A stretch of DNA of 64,000 nucleotides, from positions 682,012-746,011 of the forward strand of contig JAVTLE010000004.1 of the NCBI GenBank assembly GCA_033439295.1, written 5' to 3'. The DNA is from Deuterostichococcus epilithicus. Its lineage: Eukaryota > Chlorophyta > Trebouxiophyceae > Prasiolales > Stichococcaceae. Of the stretch, positions 26,156 through 35,856 are shown one piece after another. Both the position numbers and the translations under genes were made by a program. Under the pieces are notes generated by a model that did no database searches, was not told the DNA's origin, and saw only the letters and a list, made by a program, of their open reading frames with translations. The stretch's first letter is position 1, and every line of letters begins with the position of its first letter.

Positions 26156-27856
26156 ATGACGCAATCATGCACGACGCAGACACATGTCTCCCATCGCAGG
26201 TCGCATTGGGTGCCGGCCGCACGGTCGGCGCAGCCGCTGCAAACCAACCGCCGCTCCGGAGTCCGCCAGCTGCACAACAGCCCGCTGTGCAACGCCGCTG
26301 CCGCCACTGCGCAGACTGCCAGCCCCGGCGACTTTGTTGAGGCACGTGCCCTTCTGCAGCTATCTGTAGTTGATACAATCAATCTGAGGGAAGCTATGCA
26401 TCGCTTCGCACGACACCTAGCACACGTCAGCTGGAAGATGGGATGTCGGCACGCTGCCGCAAGAAAGTCTGCTTGGCGGAGAATTGTGTAAAACCACATG
26501 CTCCACCTGGAGCGCAGGTGCACTACACGGGAACGCTGGACAGCGGTGAGGTGTTCGACTCCTCCCGCGAGCGTGAGCCGCTGTCGTTTCAGGTGGGCGG
26601 CTCCCGAACACAAAAGTGCTGTGCCGCTTGTGTCGACAGGCCTGGGTCCCCTACATCCGAGAAAGCTATTGGTGCATCATGCACACGGCAGCTCAACTTC
26701 ACATCATCCAGTGTCTCCCTGCACAATGCGCCGTCCAAACACCACTGGCATCGCCAAGTCGTTGGCAGCTGGCACAAACCTCCAAGTCGCATGTCAGGCC
26801 ATGTGCGTGGACTCAGGTGGGCGGCGGCAAAGTCATCCCGGGCTTTGACGCTGCGGTCACGGGACTGGAAGTCGGCGGCACCCGCACGCAGCGGGTCCCA
26901 CCCGACCAGGGCTACGGTGTGCCTACGCCTGTCTGTATGCCTGGGCCCCTCACTGGCGAGCACAGACACTGCGCCGCAGACAGCCGAGCTGCACTGCGTC
27001 ACGAGCCGCGGCTGCCGTGAGAGGCCGCTCACGGCCTGGTGCACGCTGTCATACGCCATCCCGGCTGATTCAACGCCCAAGGCCGCCCTCTGAGCTCTGC
27101 AGCACCTTGTCAGAGGCAGCGATTGAAGCCACTCCTTGCATTGCTGCAGGGGAGCGGAGCTCGGAGGCTGTGCTGGTGGTGCCACGGGAGGGCACCCCCG
27201 AGGGTCTGCAGGCAGGCGTGAAGGTGAGAGCCCACCTCGTGCACATTCCAGCATCCAAGCTGCAGGGCCTGTCGTCGTTGCAGCTTGCCCTCTCGGCCAT
27301 GCGGGTGAAGTGTGTGACTGGGTATGCACGATGCACTGCGTGCCACGCATGGCAGCAGCTTGTCGAGGAGGAATCGAGCCTTTGGCCGGCGGACAGGGGT
27401 GTCCCTTGCCTCACTGAACCCTTACCGCTGCGCCTCCTGCAGGTGCAGCTCAGCAATGGGCAGCCTGCACGCATTGAGAAGGTTACCGACACCGAGGTGG
27501 GTAGGGTTTGAAGAGNGAGGCGATGTATAGCAGCCAACGGCATGGGAGGATGTGCACATGTGGCACAGACGCACATGAGCTGCCAAATCGCAGCATATGG
27601 CGTCATCGACCGTACCGCAGTCTGCATCGTCAAGAACCTGCGGTTACTGCGGTCACTGCTGTCACTGCCAACAGAGCAGCCCAGCGGCCCAAATCCTCAA
27701 CAGGTCGTAGCGGCGGAGAGCCCTTTCTGTGACCGAAACAAAGACGATTGGACTGTCTCACAGGTGCACGTGGACATGAACCACGAGCTGGCGGGGCAGA
27801 CGCTCAACTTTGACGTCGAACTCATGGCGCTCACCAAGGTGTGGGCTGGGGCTTGA
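26156..27856 (+). CDS. SlyD-like FKBP-type peptidyl-prolyl cis-trans isomerase
   Basis: Prolyl isomerase and chaperone of the SlyD subgroup. Exons: 26156(?)-26341, 26518-26592, 26817-26916, 27150-27223, 27443-27496 and 27764-27856. This gives about 193 aa if the last exon runs to its own TGA. Landmarks: VHYTGTLDSGEVFDSSR, KVIPGFDAAV, VPPDQGYG, and NHELAGQTLNFDVELMAL, the block that typifies SlyD. Intron 1 uses a GC donor (GAG|GCACGT at 26342). The first ~60 residues are Arg/Ala/Gln-rich and could be a transit peptide, but the start is uncertain. A single N is present at 27516 in intron 5. A possible donor, AAG|GTGTGG at 27839, would instead splice the frame into the following MsrA exon (see findings). 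Confidence 0.88.
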
Positions 27857-28123
27857 GGGTTTACAGGCGGTTGACAGGCATCAGGGTCACAAGTGCAGGG
27901 GTCTGATCATGGCCCCTGCAGCGTCCCAGGCGTGCACGCCGCCAGCGTGTGCTGGCCGCGGCGGTCAGGCGCCTGCTGGACAGGGAGGCGCCCCGCTGCG
28001 GCGACGCAGCGGTCCAGGGCGGTTGGCCATTCGAGCTGCGCTGTAGATGCCCTCCGCAGCCTCGTGCCTTGCTTTGCTGTGCCTCGTAACTTGACGCTTA
28101 TTCCTTGATACCCTTTCTTTGAC

Positions 28124-29878
28124 ATGGCTGCCGCGCAGGGGAACTCGCTGAAGAAGGCGACCTTTGGAGCTGGCTGCTTCTGGGGACCAGAGTTGCACTT
28201 CCAGCGCATCCCCGGCGTGGTGCGCCCCCTCTGAGAGGCTGAACAGCTGCAGCCCGCAGCTACATCACTCCCTGCCGTGCTTTGCCAGGGTCAAAGTCCC
28301 TTCAGCGGACATGCACATGGTCCCCAGCCGCCCACCACAGCGCCCACCCGCGGGCGGCCCGCGATACGCAGCTGTGCCCCTTCTCGCGCAGGCGCGCTGA
28401 GCAGCTGCTGGCACCCTGGGCTGAGGTGGAGTGGTTGGCCTGAGCAGGTGGCCACGGCGACGGGGTACTGCCAGGGCGACTCCCAGGAGACGACCTACGA
28501 GGCTGTGTGCGGCGGCGGCACCGGCCACGCGGAGGTGGTGCAGGTGATGTCTGGGCAGCCAGCCACTGGTGGGACGCCGGAAACCCTCCCTTTTATGATG
28601 TGCGCGGAAACTCACTCTGCAGCTGGGAGATCGACGAGCCTGTCATACTCTTTAGGGCGCCTCCCCTGAGGCACCGCTGGTGTCCCTTCTTACCTGCGCA
28701 GGTGCAGTATGACCCGGAGCAGGTGACGTACGAGCAGCTGCTGGAGACCTTCTCCTCCATCCACAACCCCACGCAGCTCAACCGGCAGGTACGCGGCATT
28801 CGGGACAACAGCGGCAGCGGCGGCAGCGCCAGCGGAAGCGGCAGCGCCAGCAGCAGCGGATGCGACAGCAGCAGCAGCAGCAGCCCACTGCCGTGCACGT
28901 TGCCAATGCATGCCCGCTGCAAGGGCTGCCTCCTGTTCGGTGCCTGTCTACAGCATGGCGGTGGCTGGCTGCAACATGCGTAGCCAGAGCAAACATGCCG
29001 AAATGTCACCTGCGCCAGCCCAGCATCGCGCTTTCTTGCAAAAATTCCGAAACCCAGCAGCAGTCCGCAGCTCAGCTGCAACCCAGCCTGGCGCTCTGAA
29101 CTGTGTGTGGGAACTCTACCGCCGCAGGGCGGCGACGTGGGGACGCAGTACCGCTCGGGCATTTACACGCACGACGAGGAACAGGCTGCTGCAGCGGCCG
29201 CCCACATCAAGCAGCTGAACGAGAAGCTCGGGGTGAGAGCGCTGCGCAGCCGGCCGGCGCATTACCTGATCCTGATCCAGCGCCTGTGTCTTGAAGCAGT
29301 GCAGTTGCCGCAGGCCGCCGCACTGCTCGTGCGGAGCTACCGCCGCTATTCTGCTGACGAGGCGGTTTCGCGAGAACAGTGGCATATGCCCCACTCGTCT
29401 TCAGGGTCTCTTCCTCGCTTCCTTGCGCTGATATACACGCGATTTCACCTGCTTCACGAGGCGACTTGGCTGTGACACAAGCTCCGCCGTCCTGTGTCCA
29501 TGCGATTCTTAGAGCAGGGTGCGGTGATTATAGATAGAGCCGGTGCACAACCTCAGCATCGAGGCCAAGTCTGGTCGTGTGTGAGGCAGTGCAGAAGGAC
29601 ATGTTGACGGTTTGAGCGCAGGGCAGGGTTGTCAGGTGGTGGAGCCGGGCGCGCAACTTCAGAACAGCCAACCCAGAGTGCGTCAGTGGTATTTCTGGCG
29701 ACAGCGGAATGACTGGAAGTTTTGACCGCAGGGCACGGTGGTCTCGGAGGTGGAGCCGGTGCGCAACTTCAGCACGGCAGAAGAGTACCACCAGCAGTAC
29801 CTGTCACGCGGCGGGCGGTTTGGGCAGCCGCAGTCCGCGCGCAAGGGGTGCGACGACCCGGTCAGGTGCTACGGCTGA
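28124..29878 (+). CDS. MSRA: Peptide methionine-S-sulfoxide reductase
   Basis: Repairs oxidised methionine, reducing the S-sulfoxide epimer. Exons: 28124-28219, 28448-28543, 28702-28788, 29128-29232 and 29732-29878 (TGA); 176 aa, the usual MsrA size. Catalytic motif GAGCFWGPE in exon 1; then TGHAEVVQVQYDP across exons 2-3, HNPTQLNRQ, GGDVGTQYRSGIY, and EEYHQQYL in exon 5. An ATG at 28124 just before the first exon gives a natural MAAAQGNSLKKATFG start. However, GCGCAG within it could equally be an acceptor continuing the FKBP frame in phase 0. C-terminal Cys residues in the tail (KGCDDPVRCYG) may be the resolving cysteines. The last intron holds two relics of exon 5. Confidence 0.95.
28800..28888 (+). 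repeat. AGC/GGC-rich simple sequence in MsrA intron 3
   Basis: Interrupted trinucleotide tract (GGC, AGC, GCC units) ending in a run of AGC repeats. It lies in the intron and is not part of the protein. Confidence 0.75.
29514..29565 (+). repeat. First relic of MsrA exon 5
   Basis: Copy of the exon 5 acceptor and ~45 nt (GAGCCGGTGCACAAC, CTCAGCA), about 216 nt upstream of the real exon. Confidence 0.75.
29617..29670 (+). repeat. Second relic of MsrA exon 5
   Basis: GCGCAGGGCA followed by a close match through GGTGGAGCCGG and GCGCAACTTCAG. It lies between the first relic and the real exon. Confidence 0.85.
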
Positions 29879-29979
29879 AGCTGACGGGCGATGGTGGGGC
29901 TGGTGGCACACGGAATTAGATGGTGTGGTCGAGGGTGGACCGAGATGGCAGGCGCTGTGAATGGAGCCGTCACCCAAGG

Positions 29980-29984
29980 TGTAA
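29980..29984 (+). terminator. TGTAA polyadenylation signal for MsrA
   Basis: TGTAA, the canonical green-algal poly(A) signal, lies about 100 nt after the MsrA stop codon. It fits the end of that transcript. Confidence 0.55.
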
Positions 29985-30530
29985 TATCGTTATAAATCCA
30001 CTAAGTGTGCCAAGAATTATTTATTGTGAGACGTACATTGCAGTCTGCAGTCGGGGTTTGCGCAATGAAGGTAGGAATGAGAGAGAGGAAGGACAAGCAA
30101 ACAGACAGGGAACGCTTTGAGAGATATTACATATCGGGAAAGTACATCTGGCGCCGAACAAGCTCGCTCGAGAAATTTTGTCGATGCAGTTTGCAGTTGG
30201 TGTACGACAGTTGGTGTACTAGTAATGTATGGATGCAAAGATATTTCACAGAGCGAGTGCAGGCAAACAAACAGGCAACAACTCTGAGATACTTCAGTCT
30301 TCGGCAAGGGACGTCTGGCGCTGAGTCTGAACTCAAAACTGCTGATCTGCACACGGCGAGCACATGTGCACTGCTGGTGCGCATGCAAACAAACGTGTCG
30401 TGGCGGCGACCTTGCCGACAAGCAAACTGACAGGAAAGTGCGCATTGCAAGTGCATCACAGGGCGGCCGGGACAATGCCGTCGCCGCCCTGCGGCGTGTG
30501 CATGCGACTGTCTCACATGCGGATGTCAGC
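29985..30530. repeat. Convergent intergenic region with diverged tandem repeats
   Basis: The stretch 30090-30190 recurs in diverged form at about 30260-30345, and a shorter piece recurs near 30385-30440. Shared words include AGCAAACA/GGCAAACA, AGACAGG, GAGATA and ATCTGGCG/GTCTGGCG. No coding signature was found. It is AT-richer than the surroundings. Confidence 0.5.
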
Positions 30531-32642
30531 TTAGATCTTCTGCACGGGCGGGGCCTCCGTGGACGCAGGGGGCGCCATGGCCGGGCCGCCGGCAGCGGCC
30601 GCCGGCTTCGCCATGCCGCCGCCGTTCTTCTTCTGGAAGTCGATTTCGGCAGACTCCTGCGCAACACAGGGCACTGCACAGTCAGTCAGTGTGAATGCGA
30701 GGCGCCTTCACACTGGGGCCGATCGAGAGCACTAAGGAGAAGTTGCTACTGCAGTATTGCGGATCAGCACGCACCTGGCAGATGGCGAAGCAGCACAGGC
30801 CGGTGTGGGTGATGCAGTCGCTGTAGGGCGCCTGCGGAGGAACCAGGGTGGCCTGTTCATCGGCTTTGCGCATGCAGCAGAATCGCTGTTGTGCATTCAA
30901 CACGCGGGTGGCCATGTCCTGTGTAGCGCTCGGCACATGCGCCGCTGCAGCACGGTGCACACGATAGGGTGCGCACCTCCTCCAGGCCGTACTTCTGGCG
31001 GATCTTGGAGCGCAGCGGCTGGCCAACATACCTGTGCAAATGAAAGACAGCCGCCGTCAACCGCAGGACTGGCTCCAGTCTCGGGGGGACCATCATGTCA
31101 TGAGGCCGTGCAGATGCAAGCGTAGCAGCGCCACGTTGTGTGACGATGCGCATGTTACATAGAGCAAGGTGCACCCAAAAATATGCCGAAGTAACCATCA
31201 CTTTGTGGAATTATCATCCAGGAGCTGCAGCAGCACATTGCACCGCCGCTCGCACGCAAGCATTGCGCTGTGCGCGACGAGTTAGTGCCGCGAGAAGCGC
31301 CGACGACAGTGAGAGCTGACTGTGTCAGTTGCATGTACGGCGAGATGGCAGCCCGGTCCAGCTTGCACAGGTGCAGGAACAGCCGACGGCATCTTGTGTA
31401 CATCTGCAAGGATCTTGGGCAGAACGGAGAACGCACCACTGCAGGCAGAAGCAGGAGGCCAGGTAGTAGACCAGGGCCGGCACGATCCAGTCATCGTTCC
31501 CCTCCACGGCAGCGTGGTTGAAGCCGTAGACGCAGATCCCGCAGCAGTAGCCCAGAAGCTGTTTGACGCAAGAGGACGCGGCGTCAGAGGGGTTTTGCAC
31601 AAACAAAAGTCGTGGAGGACCCCGCCAGACTCCGTCAACCGCCTTGTGCAGTAAACTCGTGGAAATCCTAGGCAATCAGAGTCGTTGGGCTGCCCTCGCC
31701 TCAGAAGACTCCACTCTGACAACCCCTGTTCCGATTGCGACTAAACAGGCCTGTAACTCAGCCTGACGACTCCCTGATGCCCTGCACCTTGTGCTGGTAC
31801 CGTGGCGATGGGCTGTCACAGTAAGTACGCTCCGTCACAAGGGCGATTCAATCGCCCTCGTTGAAACCAGCCCACAAACGGCAGGCAGGCGAAATGATGT
31901 GCCCAGGATGCCGCGGCCCGGCTTCCAAGGTGGCTCCAGGGTGAGTCACATAAGAAAGATAGCCAAAGTGTCGAAGCAAACCCGACACGCGACGCTGCAG
32001 GCGGCTGTCGGAAGAGGCGTCCGACGCGCAATTGCCAAATGAGTTCACAGCTATTGTTTGAGCCGCAGGTCGAAGAGCGCCGAACCCCAGGCATCACGCG
32101 AAGCCTCTGCATGAGCCGCAGTACTACCGATGGTCCCCCCCGACAGAAACCCCTGATCGCACTGTCGACTATAGCAGCCGAACGAGAAGTTGCAATGCTC
32201 GTAACGCGCGCTCTATCCGCACTGAGGCCCATCGGCCGACGAGCGGCGGCCCGTCGACCTCTAGTCTGCGACTCAAGCATTTTGAGCACATACACGCAGT
32301 GGAGAAGGCGACTCACGCAGCGGACTGGATCCTGGAACGGATTGAAGAGAGGCTGGTGCCTGCGGGCAAGCGACAAGCAGAATCAGCCGTTGCAGCCAAT
32401 TGCTGGCCCTCACATTCTCGACCCAAGCAGCAGGATTTCTTTTGGGCTGCGCCAGGCAAGTAGCCGCTGAGACGCCAGTCACAGGTATCGTAAGAGCTGA
32501 AGCTCCGATCGAGCGCCCGTCGCTCGCACCATGGCTTGCCGGGCTGCTTGGAGCTTATCCTGGCCTTCAACTCCTCCACGTTCTTGACAGGCTGGGTAGG
32601 GTCCCCCGGGTGGCCGACCTGAGGTGCGCCAGCTGACGCCAT
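30531..32642 (-). CDS. PLAC8 family Cys-rich protein, paralog 1 (partial model)
   Basis: Small Cys-rich protein of the PLAC8/cell-number-regulator family, usually membrane-associated. Clear exons, 5' to 3': 32642-32530 (MASAGAPQVG start, ending KPW), 31558-31437 (GYCCGICVYGFN; ALVYYLASCFCLQ), 31031-30977 (LRSKIRQKYGLEE), 30831-30775 (DCITHTGLCCFAICQ) and 30656-30531 (TAA). The R..LR.KYGLEE / C...CCFAICQ order is the PLAC8 C-terminal half. At least one short exon between 32530 and 31558 is missing: the first exon ends in phase 2 while the next clear one starts in phase 0. A SALFDL-like stretch near 32083 may be part of it. The tail is Ala/Pro-rich with no Cys. The middle of this model is incomplete. 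Confidence 0.75.
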
Positions 32643-33177
32643 GGCAGCAGGGCTTTGTCTGTGAGCGGCCTGTGCGACGGTGCGGGGGTGGCGGCTGCGA
32701 AAAGTGCAAGCTGCCGATGTGCCGGCTGTTGTCAGACGTGGCTGCTTTTCTTCCCGCGAAAATGTAGGTTATAAATCTCAGATTGATCGTGATCGCTCTG
32801 CTGAACTGGCGGTAGGGCTGGCGGACGTGTTGGGGCATTCATGTGCCTGCTAGGTGTTCATTTGCTGTGGGATATAACGCCAAGCGAAGGTGTTGAACTC
32901 AGTGGCAAGTGCGCCAGCGCTGTCAACGCGGAGAACACCGCCCAGAAGACCCTCAAGAGTCAGGCACGTTTCATCACTTTGATGAATGAGGTGACGGCGT
33001 CTGCTACCTTTACAGGTAGGCATGCGGCAAATACACCCTGAAGACATCCAGTACAACTCCCAGCTGCAAGACGGCCGAGCCGGTGATCGCTAGTTGGCGC
33101 CTGTGCTGCTACACCGCAGAATGAGCAAACAGTGCTGCCACATGTGCAGCACCAGACTCAAGCTCGCCACCGGCCGC
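32643..33177. other. Spacer between the two PLAC8 genes
   Basis: It holds the promoter of paralog 1 and the 3' end of paralog 2. A minus-strand TGTAA (plus TTACA at 33010-33014) lies about 165 nt past the paralog 2 stop and is a plausible poly(A) signal. No gene was seen. Confidence 0.45.
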
Positions 33178-34789
33178 TCAGTACTGCGGCTTGTAGGCCT
33201 GAGGCGGCACGCCAGAGGGTGGTGGGTATTGCTGCTGTGGCCCCCCAAACTGCTGTGGCGGCGGCGCTGTCGTTTGGGTTCCAGGGTAGACACCTCCATG
33301 CGGCGCCGTTGCCTGGTACTGCAGTTTGCACGCATGAGACAGTGAATCAGCATGCAAAGAAACCAGCTGACTCCGCTCCCGCTGCAGGATCCCAGCGCAA
33401 TTCAATTTGCATCGCACCGGGATTGCCCATTAAGCTGCACAGGCCGCGCTGGATGCACTTCCAAAAGAGCCTGTTCTACATTTAGCAGGGTTTTGCACCT
33501 TGAGCTCGTTGGCCTCTTGGCAGATGGCGCACGGGCAGCTGTGCGGCAGCAGCACGAGGAGAACTGGTGAAAAATTTGATACCAAACTGGTGCGCAGCCT
33601 GGCGTTTGAATGCCCGTGCACGGTCAGTGCCATGCTTCGGCACCGCCAGCCTGCTCCAGTTTGCAAAGTTATGCGTGTGGCACAAACATGGCATCGTGAG
33701 ATTGCAGAAGCTCAGCGCACCAGAAGGTGGTGACGCAGCAGTCGCCGCAGGGCGACTCCTCCAGATTGTACTTGCTGCGCAGCCGCTTACGCGTCTGCAT
33801 GTGCACCACTGCACGGAAGAGCCGGAGAATTCGTCCCACGGAGGTGGCAACGTGTGCGCCACCATGCGTGTATGCAGGAGATACCATGGGATGATGCCTT
33901 GCATGCATTGACGTGTCGTCTCAGTCACCACAACAGCAGTCCGAAACCGGACATGGCACAGGGAGGCAGCGAGCTCACGGCAGCAGCAGCTGAACCCGGC
34001 GAGGCAGTAGTAGATCAGACAGTTTGTGAAGCAGCCGCCCTCCCCCATGTCTTCGACGTTCTGCGGAGGACACGAAGGCCAGTCAGGCAATTCACACAAA
34101 GGCAGGATGTACACCTCCCACGGCAGCAGAGCATTTACTGGGCGCATCCAATCACGACTCGTACCTGGCCATACAGGCAGCATGGACACCTATAAAGAAG
34201 TAGCAATCCGTATCAGCTATGGCTCTCTTGTGATGGTTGCCGTAAACGGACGAACGATGATGCACGAGCAGGTGAAGGCAGTCACGCAGTACGGCCGCGC
34301 ACCAGTAGCCATAGCAGCCTGTTACAGCAGTCCAGCATGACGCTCTTCAGTCAGGTACGTGTGAACGATTCCTATGCTCCAGCGTGTCATGCAGCGATGG
34401 AAACGCTGTGCTGGCGACGGCCACAGATCTGAAACGAGAGTAATCTGGACCAACTGGAACAGCTTAGCATCTTATGGCTGTGGCGTGTCGGTGCAGCGTG
34501 GATACAGAGAGAGGGGAGTCAGGGGCTGCAAAGAGACGCACAAATGCCGCAGTTGCTGAAGCAGCCTGCGCACACAGCAGCAAGGGGGTCATACGTTTGT
34601 TACTCGAGACTCGACCCTGTGATCAGGATGTCCCATTCTTGCTGCTTTGGATTGAAACATGATGCTATCCCCACAGGAAAAGGACTGGAAGTGTCCGAGC
34701 ATCCAAGTTGAGTGGCTGCTGCTCGTACCGAAAATGCCGGACTTCCACTTGTTGCCTTGCCCCTTGCCGGGCGCGTTCATGGCGGCCAT
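33178..34789 (-). CDS. PLAC8 family Cys-rich protein, paralog 2
   Basis: Exons, 5' to 3': 34789-34729, 34342-34303, 34189-34165 (a 25-nt micro-exon), 34060-33979, 33808-33721, 33538-33499 and 33318-33178 (TGA); 158 aa, all phases matching. The N-terminus MAAMNAPGKG leads to KWKSGIF. The assembled core reads CYGYW-CPCCLYGQ-NVEDMGEGGC, the classic PLAC8 motif built from three exons. Then come RKRLRSKYNLEESPCGDCC and CPCAICQEANELK. The tail is Pro/Gln/Tyr-rich (PPPQQFGGPQQQYPPP), unlike paralog 1. PLAC8 proteins act in metal (Cd, Zn) resistance, organ-size control or Ca2+ transport; the role here is not shown by sequence. Confidence 0.9.
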
Positions 34790-35856
34790 CCGCACACACA
34801 AAACACTGCTTCTACCTTCACACTGGCTCCCGGACGCCAGATCACCTTGCGTGTCTTGTGAGGGATGGTCACAGGTCTTTCTTGTCAGATCTTGCCGACC
34901 GTACAGATGTCTACTCAGCAAGGCCGGGGGGACTATGCATAGAGTCCGTTTGTTGATCACACTCGATCTGCACACAACAAACGTGGGCCGCCGGCGGCCC
35001 CTGGCGGCCCAATTCCAATCAGCAATTGTGGTTCTGCCATGCAGGTTCCACCACGCCATTGGCCTCAACACCTATTACCACAGTTGACGCCATTCCACCT
35101 CTATGCTATGTCAACTCGAGCTGATGAATTCCGCCCGGCTGGCGGCCACGCATATGTATGTACGTTGCTTTGCCCTCACGTCGCGCGGCGGTCGCGATAT
35201 AGCGGGCGTCGATGGTGCAGCATCAGCGGATTCGTGTCTGCCAGGCTGTTTGTAGTGATGTTCAGTGGGTCCTTGCCGCCGTGCCGAAATATGAAGCGGA
35301 CGGCCAGCACCTGCAGGACCGAGCAGCGAAGCGTCATCATCAACCACAGCCTAAAATGAGGGGCATCGACACACGCAATGACTACGTATGTTAAGGCTCT
35401 TTGGGCTCGCCTACCGTCGCTGCATCTGCATGCAGCCCGCGCGTGCACGACTGCCCCGGACGGGACTACCCCCAGGGTTCGGCCAAACGCGCAGTTGGAC
35501 ACTTTTGGTAGCCGTCTAACGCGTTTGAAACGGCTGTGCAAACGGCAAGCCTTAGTCAGCATAGAGCTGCTGATATAATTCTGACAGGGGCAGTGCTGCA
35601 AGCACTCATGGCTAATGAGACAAGCTAGAACGATGTCTGGGAGGATCAACGAAGCTTTCCAAGCATGCTTGCGGTCGAATTTGCATCAAGAGACGCCTTT
35701 GCCTGTCCGACTGACTGACTGACTGACAGTCAGATACATTACGTGTGCCGTTTGCTGCATGGTGTGCGCGGAGACAGAAACGTTCAAACGCGTTCCAAAT
35801 GCGTTCACTTTCAGACACGTTTGCCGTTTGGCCGAACCCTAACTACCCCTGCAATG
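34790..35856. other. Intergenic region between PLAC8 paralog 2 and the p24 gene
   Basis: It contains the promoter of paralog 2 and the 3' end of the p24 gene. A GACT tetranucleotide microsatellite occurs at about 35707-35728. No gene was seen. Confidence 0.4.

Noticed and set aside
27516-27516. Ambiguous base N as a possible frameshift
   Set aside because: It falls inside FKBP intron 5 and does not affect the coding sequence.
35707-35728. GACT repeat considered as a CRISPR-like or functional array
   Set aside because: A simple tetranucleotide microsatellite without spacers.
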